The notes under the pieces: generated by a model | The model's database searches: none | Told to the model about the DNA's origin: nothing | What the model saw: only the letters and a program-made list of their open reading frames with translations | Translations under genes and position numbers: made by a program | In this document: positions 1 through 6,600 of the stretch, in pieces | Numbering within the stretch: position 1 is the first letter of the stretch | Layout of the letters: every line of letters begins with the position of its first letter | NCBI GenBank assembly: GCA_021154945.1 | Contig: JAJNQF010000063.1 | Span: 1 to 18,794, forward strand | Direction of reading: 5' to 3' | Source of the DNA: Sphingomonas sp. | GTDB taxonomy: Bacteria > Pseudomonadota > Alphaproteobacteria > Sphingomonadales > Sphingomonadaceae | DNA: 18,794 nucleotides

Positions 1-58
1 CGAAGTCGAAGGACCGCTCGCTTGGGGCATGTCCTTCGACTTCGCTCAGGACGAACGG
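1..58. repeat. Palindromic intergenic repeat downstream of edd
   Basis: Bases 1-14 and 31-44 form a perfect 14-base inverted repeat around a 16-base loop, followed by CAGGACGAACGG (47-58). The pieces TCGACTTCGCTC and GGACGAACGG recur in the repeat at 2651-2751. It lies 12 bases past the edd stop and could end the transcript. The unit may continue beyond the left edge. Confidence 0.75.
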
Positions 59-70
59 TAGGCAGGAATG

Positions 71-1891
71 CTAAAGCCCTGCGCCCGCCAGCATTGCCGA
101 CGCACCCTTCTCGGCTTCGTCGGCCAGCCCGCGGAACATGCCGAACAGCTCGCGACCCATCCCGCTCACCGGCGGCGGCGTCGCCTCCATCTGGCGCGTG
201 GCCCATACGTCCGCATCGACCAGCGCCTCCAGCGTGCCGTTGACCGCATCCACCCGGATCATGTCGCCATCCCGGATCAACCCGATCGCGCCGTCGAGCA
301 GCGCTTCCGGCGAGCAATGGATCGCGCACGGCACCTTGCCGCTCGCGCCCGACATCCGCCCATCGGTGACCAGCGCCACCTTGAACCCACGGTTCTGCAA
401 CACCCCGAGCGGCGGCGTCAGCTTGTGCAGTTCCGGCATCCCGTTCGCCCGCGGTCCCTGGAAGCGGACGACGACGACGACGTCCTTCTCCAACTCGCCG
501 CGCTTGAATGCCTCGATCACATCGAGCTGGTCGTCGAACACCATCGCGGGCGCCTCGACGATCCAGCGCTCGCGCTCGACAGCCGACACCTTGATGCACG
601 CACGGCCGATATTGCCCGCGAGAATCCGCATCCCGCCATCGGGAGAGAACGGCGCGGTGGCAGGGCGCAGGATCGTCTCGTCGCCGCTGTCGGGCGTATC
701 GCGCCAGGCGAGTGTGTCGCCTTCGACGACCGCGGTCTTCGCATAGGCCGACAGGTCGTCGCCGCCGATCGTCATGATGTCGCCGTGCAGCAGGCCTTCG
801 CCGAGCAGCTCGCGGATCACATAGGGCATGCCGCCCGCCGCCTCGAACGCGTTCACGTCCGCCGAGCCGTTGGGATACACGCGCGCGATCAGCGGGACCG
901 CGCAGGAGAGGCGATCGAAATCTTCCCAGTCGATGATGATCCCCGCCGCGCGAGCGATCGCCGGAACGTGGAGCAGATGGTTGGTCGAGCCGCCCGTCGC
1001 GAGCAGGCCGACCGCGGCGTTGACGATCGCCTTCTCGTCGACGCAACGCCCGAGCGGCCGGTACGAATCGCCGCGCGCGCCGATCTTCGCCAAGCGGTGC
1101 ACCGCCGCCCGCGTCAGTTCCTGGCGCAGCTTGGTACCCGGATTGACGAACGCCGCGCCCGGCATGTGGAGGCCCATGACCTCCATCATCATCTGGTTGG
1201 TGTTCGCCGTGCCGTAGAAGGTGCACGTCCCCTTCGAATGATACGCGCCGATCTCGGCCTCGAGCAGCTCCTCGCGCCCGACCAGCCCTTCCGCGAACTT
1301 CTCGCGAACCGCGGCCTTCGTCTTGTTCGGCAAGCCGGTCGGCATCGGTCCGCCGGGGATCAGCACCATCGGCAGGTGCCCGAAGCGCAACGCGCCCATC
1401 AGCAGCCCCGGCACGATCTTGTCGCAGATCCCGAGCAACGCGGCACCCTCGAACGTGCCGTGCGACAAGGCAATCGCCGTGCTCAGCGCGATCGTGTCGC
1501 GGCTGAACAGCGACAGTTCCATGCCCGGATAGCCTTGCGTCACGCCGTCGCACATCGCCGGCACGCCGCCCGCGACCTGTGCGGTCGCGCCGGCTTCGCG
1601 TGCCCAGACCTTCATCAGTTCCGGGTAGCGATAGTAGACGGCGTGTGCGGACAGCATGTCGTTATACGCGGTGACGATGCCGATATTCATGCCGGCATCG
1701 GCCTTCATCGCGTCGCGGTCTTCCTCGGTCCCGGCATAGGCGTGCGCGAGGTTCGCACAGCCCAGACCCGGACGCCGGACCTGCGCCGCCGCCTCGCGCT
1801 CGATCAGCGCGAGATAGGCGGCGCGGCTGTCACGCGAGCGCTCGATGATCCGGTCGGTGACCGCGGAGACGACGGCGTTGAGCATCGTCAC
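71..1891 (-). CDS. edd: Phosphogluconate dehydratase (Entner-Doudoroff)
   Basis: Dehydrates 6-phosphogluconate to 2-keto-3-deoxy-6-phosphogluconate in the cytoplasm. The 606-residue product is the usual Edd length. It carries the IlvD/Edd signature CDKIVPG at residues 156-162 and the second signature around GRMSGASGK (511-519). Cys114 (MCDG), Cys156 and Cys223 (GTCTFYG) are the likely iron-sulfur ligands, by analogy with the family. The first codon is GTG at 1891, overlapping the pgl stop as GTGA, which suggests translational coupling. An in-frame ATG at 1885 (third codon) is an equally possible start. It is the last gene of the zwf-pgl-edd group, and a palindromic repeat follows its stop at once. 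Edd is distinguished from IlvD by its best-remembered motifs and by the neighbours. Confidence 0.96.
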   Translation of the reverse strand: MTMLNAVVSAVTDRIIERSRDSRAAYLALIEREAAAQVRRPGLGCANLAHAYAGTEEDRDAMKADAGMNIGIVTAYNDMLSAHAVYYRYPELMKVWAREAGATAQVAGGVPAMCDGVTQGYPGMELSLFSRDTIALSTAIALSHGTFEGAALLGICDKIVPGLLMGALRFGHLPMVLIPGGPMPTGLPNKTKAAVREKFAEGLVGREELLEAEIGAYHSKGTCTFYGTANTNQMMMEVMGLHMPGAAFVNPGTKLRQELTRAAVHRLAKIGARGDSYRPLGRCVDEKAIVNAAVGLLATGGSTNHLLHVPAIARAAGIIIDWEDFDRLSCAVPLIARVYPNGSADVNAFEAAGGMPYVIRELLGEGLLHGDIMTIGGDDLSAYAKTAVVEGDTLAWRDTPDSGDETILRPATAPFSPDGGMRILAGNIGRACIKVSAVERERWIVEAPAMVFDDQLDVIEAFKRGELEKDVVVVVRFQGPRANGMPELHKLTPPLGVLQNRGFKVALVTDGRMSGASGKVPCAIHCSPEALLDGAIGLIRDGDMIRVDAVNGTLEALVDADVWATRQMEATPPPVSGMGRELFGMFRGLADEAEKGASAMLAGAGL

Positions 1892-2592
1892 GGCGCCCAG
1901 TGCACGTCGACCGGCAGCTCGACTTCGGCGAGCACACGGCCGATCGGGTAGGACGACGACGGCCCCTGTTCGATCGCCTGCTCCAGCACCTTCTTCTTCG
2001 CGTCGCCGGTGATCATGATCATCAGCGCCTTCGAAGACGCGATGGCGGCAGCCGACAGCGTCACGCGCGCCAGCGGTGCCTCGGGCGGCAGCGGATCGGG
2101 CATCACGCCGAGCGCACGGCGTTCCTTGGGGCCGCTCAGCGCCTCGTCATAATCGGGGCCGGGGAAGATCGACGCGGTATGCCCGTCGCCACCCATGCCG
2201 AGCAGGCAGAAGTCGAGCGGCCAGTGCAGGTCCTGCATCAGCGCATCCGCCGAGCGACCCGCCGCCTTGTAGTCCGACATCGCCTCGGGAACGATCGGCT
2301 TCACGCGCGCGCCCTTGGGGAGGAAGATCTTCGCCAGCGCCGTCACGTTCGACAACGGATCGCCGAGCTTCACGATACGCTCGTCGCCGGGGATGATCGT
2401 GACCTTCTTCCAGTCGAGCTTCGCCTGGGCGAGTTTCTCATACGCCGCGAACGGCGTCTTGCCGCCCGCCAGCGCGATCACCGCGGAGCCGCGCGCGTCG
2501 AGCGCACTCTCGATGACGAACTGGATATCGCCCGCGACTGCATTGGCGAGCTCGTCGGAATCCTCGTAATCCCACCATTCGATTTCGGTCAT
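1888..2592 (-). CDS. pgl: 6-phosphogluconolactonase (DevB/SOL type)
   Basis: Hydrolyses 6-phosphoglucono-lactone, the Zwf product, to 6-phosphogluconate for Edd. The 234-residue protein has the family blocks LAGGKTP (residues 41-47), PGDERIV (68-74) and LLGMGGDGHTASIFP (130-144). The reading frame stays open upstream to 2691, but that part runs through a palindromic repeat and does not resemble the family. The ATG at 2592, giving MTEIEWWDYE, is therefore chosen. No strong Shine-Dalgarno sequence precedes it. The gene lies 171 bases after zwf and overlaps edd by four bases, so pgl and edd form a tight pair. An AT-rich stretch with a consensus-like -35 just upstream may give it its own promoter. 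Confidence 0.95.
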   Translation of the reverse strand: MTEIEWWDYEDSDELANAVAGDIQFVIESALDARGSAVIALAGGKTPFAAYEKLAQAKLDWKKVTIIPGDERIVKLGDPLSNVTALAKIFLPKGARVKPIVPEAMSDYKAAGRSADALMQDLHWPLDFCLLGMGGDGHTASIFPGPDYDEALSGPKERRALGVMPDPLPPEAPLARVTLSAAAIASSKALMIMITGDAKKKVLEQAIEQGPSSSYPIGRVLAEVELPVDVHWAP

Positions 2593-2595
2593 AAA

Positions 2596-2624
2596 CTTGA
2601 ACTCACTCAGAAAATTGCTGTCAA
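2596..2624 (-). promoter_or_regulatory. Weak candidate promoter for pgl
   Basis: TTGACA (2624-2619, minus strand) exactly matches the -35 consensus, but the hexamer 17 bases on (TTCAAG, 2601-2596) is a poor -10. It would start transcription almost at the pgl ATG (2592), giving a nearly leaderless message. The stretch is AT-rich for this genome. Confidence 0.2.
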
Positions 2625-2650
2625 AAATGCCGTTCGTGACGAGTAGGGAT

Positions 2651-2751
2651 CGAGCGAAGTCGAGATCCCGTATCGAGGTACAATGCCACAAACGGGCCGA
2701 TCCCTCGATACGCCTTCTCGACTTCGCTCGAAGACTACTCGGGACGAACGG
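2651..2751. repeat. Two-helix palindromic repeat in the zwf-pgl spacer
   Basis: A 15-base outer stem pairs 2651-2665 with 2716-2730. A 9-base inner stem, GTATCGAGG with CCTCGATAC, pairs 2670-2678 with 2703-2711. The loop is about 24 bases. The right flank GGACGAACGG (2742-2751) is shared with the repeat at the left edge of the window. It fills most of the 171 bases between zwf and pgl. Confidence 0.8.
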
Positions 2752-2763
2752 AAGAAAACAAAC

Positions 2764-4227
2764 TCAGTCGTCCTGCCAGGTCACGCCATCGCGCTCGGTC
2801 AGCGCGATGGCGGCCGACGGACCCCAGCTGCCCGACGCATAGCTCTTGGGCTTCATCGCGTTGGCCTTCCAGCCCTCGCGGATCGCGTCGATCCAGGTCC
2901 ATTGCGCCTCGACTTCGTCGCGTCGCACGAACAGCGTCTGGTCGCCCTCGATTAGGTCGAGCAGCAGGCGTTCATAGGCGATCCGTCGCCGCGTGCCGGC
3001 AAATTCCGCATCCATGCTGAGGTTCAGCGGCACCTCGCGCAGGCGGACGCCGTCACGGTCGAGGCCGGGCTCCTTCGCCATCACCAGCAGCTGGACATAT
3101 TCCTCCGGCTGGAGGCGGATGATCAGCATGTTGGGCTGTAGCAACCCGCCGCGCCCGGCGAACATCGAATGCGGTACCGACTTGAACTGGATCGCGATCT
3201 CGCTGCGGCGCGCGGCCATCCGCTTGCCGGTGCGCAGATAGAAGGGCACGCCGCGCCAGCGCCAATTGTCGACATGCGCCTTGATCGCGACGAACGTCTC
3301 GGTGTTCGAGGCCTCGCCGAGCTCGTCGGAGTAGCTCTTGACGAACTTCCCCTTCACCGCGCCTTCGCCGTACTGGCCGGTGACGGTGACGTTGGGCACT
3401 TCCTCGGGCTTGATCAGGCGCAGCGAGCGGAACACCTTCGACTTTTCGTCGCGCACGTCGGTACCCTCGAAGCGTGCGGGTGGCTCCATCGCGATCAGCG
3501 CGAGCAGTTGCAGCATATGGTTCTGGACCATGTCGCGCAGCGCGCCGGCGCTCTCGTAATAGCCGGCGCGCTCCTCCAGCCCGACCGTCTCCGAGATCGT
3601 GATCTGGACGTTGTCGATCCCCTGCGCGTTCCAGACCGGCTCGAAGAACGAGTTGCCGAAGCGCAGCGCCAGGATGTTCTGGACGGTTTCCTTGCCGAGA
3701 TAATGATCGATCCGATAGGTCCGGTCCTCGGGGAAGGCCTTCGCCACCGCGTCGTTGATCTCGCGGCTGGTGTCGAGGTCATAGCCGAGCGGCTTCTCGA
3801 GCCCGACGCGGACCGTCTCGCCGGCGAGCCCGACCTTGTGCAGGCCTTCGATCGCCGATTCGAACAGCGACGGCGCGGTCGAGAGGTAGATTGCGAGGCC
3901 ACCGGAGATATCGCCGATCTTGTCCGCCAGCGGCTGGAACGCGGCCGGGTCCGACAGATCGGTCGCCTGATAGAACAGCCGGTCGAGGAACGTCCCGATC
4001 GCGCTCTCGTCCTTGCGATCCTCGGGGAGAAACTCGTCGAGCGCCTTTTTGGCGAACTTGCGGTAATCCTTGTCGTCATGCTCGTGCCGCGCGGCACCGG
4101 TGATCGTCAGCTCTTCGGGCAGCAACCCATCGGCGTGCAGGCCATAGAGCGACGGCAGCAGCATTCGCTGCGCGAGATCGCCGGTCGCGCCGAACAGGAG
4201 CAGCTTGGCTACGGGATTACGGTGCAT
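2764..4227 (-). CDS. zwf: Glucose-6-phosphate 1-dehydrogenase
   Basis: Oxidises glucose-6-phosphate to 6-phosphogluconolactone with NAD(P)+, the entry step of the Entner-Doudoroff and oxidative pentose phosphate routes. The 487-residue length is normal. The nucleotide-binding loop is GATGDLAQR (residues 14-22). The active-site block RIDHYLGKE occupies 172-180 with phosphate-binding His175 and Lys179. RDMVQNH at 231-237 supplies the likely catalytic base His237, equivalent to His240 of the Leuconostoc enzyme. The ATG at 4227 has a good Shine-Dalgarno AGGAG (4233-4237) five bases upstream. argC ends only 23 bases before this start, so the two may share a transcript. A 171-base spacer with a repeat separates zwf from pgl. 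Confidence 0.97.
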   Translation of the reverse strand: MHRNPVAKLLLFGATGDLAQRMLLPSLYGLHADGLLPEELTITGAARHEHDDKDYRKFAKKALDEFLPEDRKDESAIGTFLDRLFYQATDLSDPAAFQPLADKIGDISGGLAIYLSTAPSLFESAIEGLHKVGLAGETVRVGLEKPLGYDLDTSREINDAVAKAFPEDRTYRIDHYLGKETVQNILALRFGNSFFEPVWNAQGIDNVQITISETVGLEERAGYYESAGALRDMVQNHMLQLLALIAMEPPARFEGTDVRDEKSKVFRSLRLIKPEEVPNVTVTGQYGEGAVKGKFVKSYSDELGEASNTETFVAIKAHVDNWRWRGVPFYLRTGKRMAARRSEIAIQFKSVPHSMFAGRGGLLQPNMLIIRLQPEEYVQLLVMAKEPGLDRDGVRLREVPLNLSMDAEFAGTRRRIAYERLLLDLIEGDQTLFVRRDEVEAQWTWIDAIREGWKANAMKPKSYASGSWGPSAAIALTERDGVTWQDD

Positions 4228-4250
4228 GAAAGCTCCTGGAACTGGCCGGT

Positions 4251-5174
4251 TCAGAAAACCAGGCCGGCGACCGGGTCGACCCCGGCCATGATGTTGAGGT
4301 TCTGGACCGCGGCGCCGCCGGCACCCTTGCCCAGATTGTCGAGCGTCGCGACCAGCCGTGCATGGCCGACCGCGTCGTTGCCGCAGACTCGCAGCGTGAG
4401 CCGATCGGTCCCCGCATTCTCCTCGATATCGACCGCGCCGATGTCGCCGGGTGCCACCGTCACGAGCGTCGAGCCATCAAACGCCGCGCGCAAGATGTCC
4501 TCGATCGCAGCGAGCGACGGGCGGCCGGCCAGGGCGTGCAGATGCAGAGGCACTTCCACGACCATGCCGCGATAGGCGTTGGCCACCGCGGGCGCGAAGA
4601 TCGGTGCGTGGGTCAGGCCCGCATGCTGCGTCATCTCGGCAATATGCTTATGCGCGAGGCCGAGCGCGTAGGCGCGGAAGGCGGTCGTCGAGCCACCGGC
4701 CTCGAACTCGGCGATCATCGCCTTGCCGCCGCCCGAATAGCCCGAGGTCGCGTTGATGCTCAGCGGCAGGTCGGCGGGGATCAGCCCGGCGGAAACCAGC
4801 GGTGCGACGAGCGCGAGGAAGCCGGTGGGATAGCAGCCCGGGTTCGCGACCCGAGCGGCGCTCGCAATCTTCTCGGCCTGACCCGGCAATTCGGGGAAGC
4901 CATAGGTCCAGCCTGCAGCGACGCGGTGCGCACTCGACGCGTCGATCACGCGGGTACGCGAATTGTCGATCAGCGCCACCGCCTCGCGCGCCGCGTCGTC
5001 GGGCAGGCAGAGGATGACGAAATCGGCATCGTTCAAGGCCTCGCGCCGTGCCGCCGGATCCTTGCGGCGATCCTCGGCCAGCAACGCGATCGAGATATCG
5101 CGGCGTCCGGCAAGCCGCTCGCGGATTTCGAGGCCGGTGGTGCCGACGGCGCCATCGATGAAGACGCTGGTCAT
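4251..5174 (-). CDS. argC: N-acetyl-gamma-glutamyl-phosphate reductase, short type
   Basis: Reduces N-acetylglutamyl phosphate to the semialdehyde in arginine synthesis. The 307-residue protein matches the shorter ArgC class found in many alphaproteobacteria. It starts with the NADP-binding GAVGTTG (residues 8-14) and has the catalytic thiol Cys114 in NPGCYPTGF. The frame is open upstream to 5264, but the added 30 residues are arginine-rich and lie within the SH3 gene. The ATG at 5174 overlaps that gene's TGA as ATGA, the typical sign of coupling, and is preferred. zwf begins 23 bases downstream. No other arginine gene is in the window, so its placement between a regulator pair and the Entner-Doudoroff genes is notable. 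Confidence 0.95.
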   Translation of the reverse strand: MTSVFIDGAVGTTGLEIRERLAGRRDISIALLAEDRRKDPAARREALNDADFVILCLPDDAAREAVALIDNSRTRVIDASSAHRVAAGWTYGFPELPGQAEKIASAARVANPGCYPTGFLALVAPLVSAGLIPADLPLSINATSGYSGGGKAMIAEFEAGGSTTAFRAYALGLAHKHIAEMTQHAGLTHAPIFAPAVANAYRGMVVEVPLHLHALAGRPSLAAIEDILRAAFDGSTLVTVAPGDIGAVDIEENAGTDRLTLRVCGNDAVGHARLVATLDNLGKGAGGAAVQNLNIMAGVDPVAGLVF

Positions 5175-5572
5175 GCCGCGGCGTCCGCTGGCAGATCGGC
5201 CGGCAAATCGAGCGCGGCAGTCTCGACATAGCCGACCAGACCGCTTGGCCGCGCGACGCCCCATGCGGAAACGCCAGCGATCTCCAACACTTCGAAACTG
5301 TCGCCGGGGTTGAGGTCGACCATCGTATCGCTCGCTTCGTCTCGTCCACTGCGCAACAAAGCTGTGCGCGCGACGGCCCGTATCATCGGCACGGCATAGT
5401 GTGGAGCGAATACGTATTCGGCCAACCGAATGTCGGCGATATCGCGCCTAACCGCATGCGTGCGCGGGTCCAGATTCACCGAACGGCCCGTCAGCGAGAA
5501 ACTCGTGCGGGCCTTGTCGTCGAATGGCTCAAGCGTGAGCGGGGGTACGGCCGTTTGAGCCGGCGCCAGCAT
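5171..5572 (-). CDS. Small SH3-like domain protein, no catalytic domain
   Basis: The 133-residue product has a proline-rich N-terminus (roughly 1-20), a block with LDPRTHAVRRDIADIRLA and VFAPHYAVP (about 30-60), and an SH3b-like stretch ending near GLVGYVETAAL. From memory this resembles the N-terminal SH3 region of sphingomonad NlpC/P60 (C40) cell-wall peptidases. There it precedes a catalytic Cys-His domain, and no such domain is present here. No signal peptide or membrane segment is visible. The ATG at 5572 lies within the 3' end of marR (44-base overlap) and has a poor ribosome site, so translation may depend on coupling. The stop overlaps the argC start. It could be a degenerate peptidase remnant or a true stand-alone binding domain. 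The specific function is unknown. Confidence 0.75.
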   Translation of the reverse strand: MLAPAQTAVPPLTLEPFDDKARTSFSLTGRSVNLDPRTHAVRRDIADIRLAEYVFAPHYAVPMIRAVARTALLRSGRDEASDTMVDLNPGDSFEVLEIAGVSAWGVARPSGLVGYVETAALDLPADLPADAAA

Positions 5573-5900
5573 CGTTGGGGGCGGGGCCGTCGCCGATGAA
5601 TTGCCCGAACTCTTCAAGAAAATCTGCCCCTTCGGTCGTGCGCGCGACGAAGATGTTGCGCTTGTCGCTGTCGTCGCGTTGCCGGCGCAGATAGCCGAGG
5701 GCACCCAACCTGTTCAAGGCGCGCGTGACGACCGGCTTCGATACGTTCAGTGCACGGGCGAGGCCGCGCACCGTATGCGGCCCGGGTTTAAGGTAAACGA
5801 GCAGGAGCAATGCCATCTGACGATTGGTCAGATCAGGTTCGCCCGAGCGGACATAATCCACCAGAGCGGTCATCCAGGTCGATAAGGTATTGGCTGCCAT
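5529..5900 (-). CDS. MarR-family winged-helix transcriptional regulator
   Basis: The 123-residue protein shows a MarR-type DNA-binding core: helix-turn-helix near residues 43-68 with recognition helix SKPVVTRALNRLGAL (54-68), then a wing RQRDDSDKRNIFV (about 73-85). The flanking helices (LSTWMTALVDYVR; EGADFLEEFGQFI) would form the dimer interface. The frame is open to 6239, but most of the upstream residues do not resemble the family. The ATG at 5900 gives MAANTLSTWM and lies about 24 bases after a plausible start site for the TATAAA at 5931-5936. ATGs at 5954 and 5963 are alternatives. It heads a minus-strand run of SH3 gene, argC, zwf, pgl and edd, and stands divergent to secG. The ligand and targets are unknown. 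Confidence 0.85.
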   Translation of the reverse strand: MAANTLSTWMTALVDYVRSGEPDLTNRQMALLLLVYLKPGPHTVRGLARALNVSKPVVTRALNRLGALGYLRRQRDDSDKRNIFVARTTEGADFLEEFGQFIGDGPAPNDAGAGSNGRTPAHA

Positions 5901-5930
5901 TGATGCCACAGCGTTGATCCGCCATCTGAA

Positions 5931-5936
5931 TTTATA
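5931..5936 (-). promoter_or_regulatory. Possible -10 element for marR
   Basis: On the minus strand the sequence reads TGCATATAAA (5940-5931), giving a TATAAA -10 in an AT-rich patch of an otherwise GC-rich spacer. I see no clear -35 at the right distance. The position would give a leader of about 24 bases before the ATG at 5900, which supports that start over the ATGs further upstream. Confidence 0.25.
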
Positions 5937-6008
5937 TGCACGATACCCAGTCATGAGCGTCATTACGGGTTCACAACGCCCGCCCGCACGGCTTGTTTCC
6001 GTAGTTTC

Positions 6009-6033
6009 GCACGCGGCATGCGATATGCCGTGC
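6009..6033. promoter_or_regulatory. Imperfect palindrome in the marR-secG divergent spacer
   Basis: CGGCAT (6014-6019) and ATGCCG (6025-6030) form a perfect 6-base inverted repeat around GCGAT. With a two-base bulge the arms extend to GCAC and GTGC (6009-6033). MarR proteins bind palindromes of this size, often beside their own gene, so it is a candidate operator. It lies about 110 bases upstream of marR and 90 upstream of secG. The rest of the 220-base spacer (5901-6120) shows no gene. Confidence 0.25.
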
Positions 6034-6120
6034 CCCCGATCCGGTTGATCGCCCGGTTGATCGAAGCCGCGGTGTCGCCTATGTGCGCGCCTTCGCAAAA
6101 GTTCCGGGGTTTTCCGCGCA

Positions 6121-6516
6121 ATGTTCGCCTTTCTGCTCGTCATCCACGCGATCATCGCGGCCGCCCTCGTCACGGTGATCCTCATGCAGCGGTCGGAAGG
6201 CGGCGGTCTGGGCATGGGCGGTAGCCCATCGGGCCTCATGTCGGCACGCGGCGCGGCCGATTTCCTGACCCGCGCGACCGGCGTCCTGGCGACGATGTTC
6301 GTGCTGTTCTCGATCCTGCTCGCGGTTCTCGCGGCGAATCACCGCACCACGACGATCGACACGTCGCTCGCCCGCACCCCGGCGGCGGCAACGGCCGTCC
6401 CGACCGCCCAGCCCAAGGGTGACGCTGCACCGTTCGCCGGTGGCGCCGAGAATGCCGGGGTCCCCGCCGGCACGACCACGCCGGCCGATAACGGCGCGGT
6501 CCCGCTAGCCAACTAA
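6121..6516 (+). CDS. secG: Preprotein translocase subunit SecG
   Basis: This is an inner-membrane component of the SecYEG protein-export channel. The 131-residue product has a first membrane helix at residues 1-22, the hallmark cytoplasmic loop QRSEGGGLG (23-31) followed by a glycine/serine-rich stretch, and a second helix at about 53-72. The tail of about 60 residues is Ala/Pro/Thr-rich and low in complexity, as is common in alphaproteobacterial SecG. The ATG at 6121 is the natural start since the helix begins immediately; the ribosome site is weak. pyrG follows 84 bases later on the same strand. No tpiA gene precedes it; the upstream neighbour is the divergent marR. Confidence 0.93.
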   Translation: MFAFLLVIHAIIAAALVTVILMQRSEGGGLGMGGSPSGLMSARGAADFLTRATGVLATMFVLFSILLAVLAANHRTTTIDTSLARTPAAATAVPTAQPKGDAAPFAGGAENAGVPAGTTTPADNGAVPLAN

Positions 6517-6537
6517 ACACTCCATTCGCCGATAAAT

Positions 6538-6561
6538 GCGCCCCGCGTGATCCGCGGGCGC
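6538..6561 (+). terminator. GC-rich hairpin between secG and pyrG
   Basis: GCGCCCCGCG (6538-6547) pairs with CGCGGGCGC (6553-6561) across a five-base loop, with one bulged C. It is followed by TTGTCGTTCGT, which is only a poor U-tract. It could attenuate or partly terminate transcription between secG and pyrG, or mean nothing. Confidence 0.3.
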
Positions 6562-6600
6562 TTGTCGTTCGTCCCCAACACACGCTACGAGACTCTTCCC

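Noticed and set aside
68..1951. A 627-codon plus-strand open frame opposite edd, slightly longer than edd itself
   Set aside because: Its product is rich in Arg, His and Asp with no family motif, while the minus-strand frame is an intact Edd. It is a GC-rich codon shadow.
2593..2691. In-frame N-terminal extension of pgl to 2691
   Set aside because: The added residues translate a palindromic repeat and do not match the family. ATG at 2592 gives the standard length.
3169..4575. A 468-codon plus-strand frame opposite zwf and argC
   Set aside because: Antisense to two well-supported genes, with shadow-like composition.
5901..6239. In-frame extension of marR to 6239
   Set aside because: It would overlap secG on the other strand, and its residues are Arg-rich and unlike any MarR protein.
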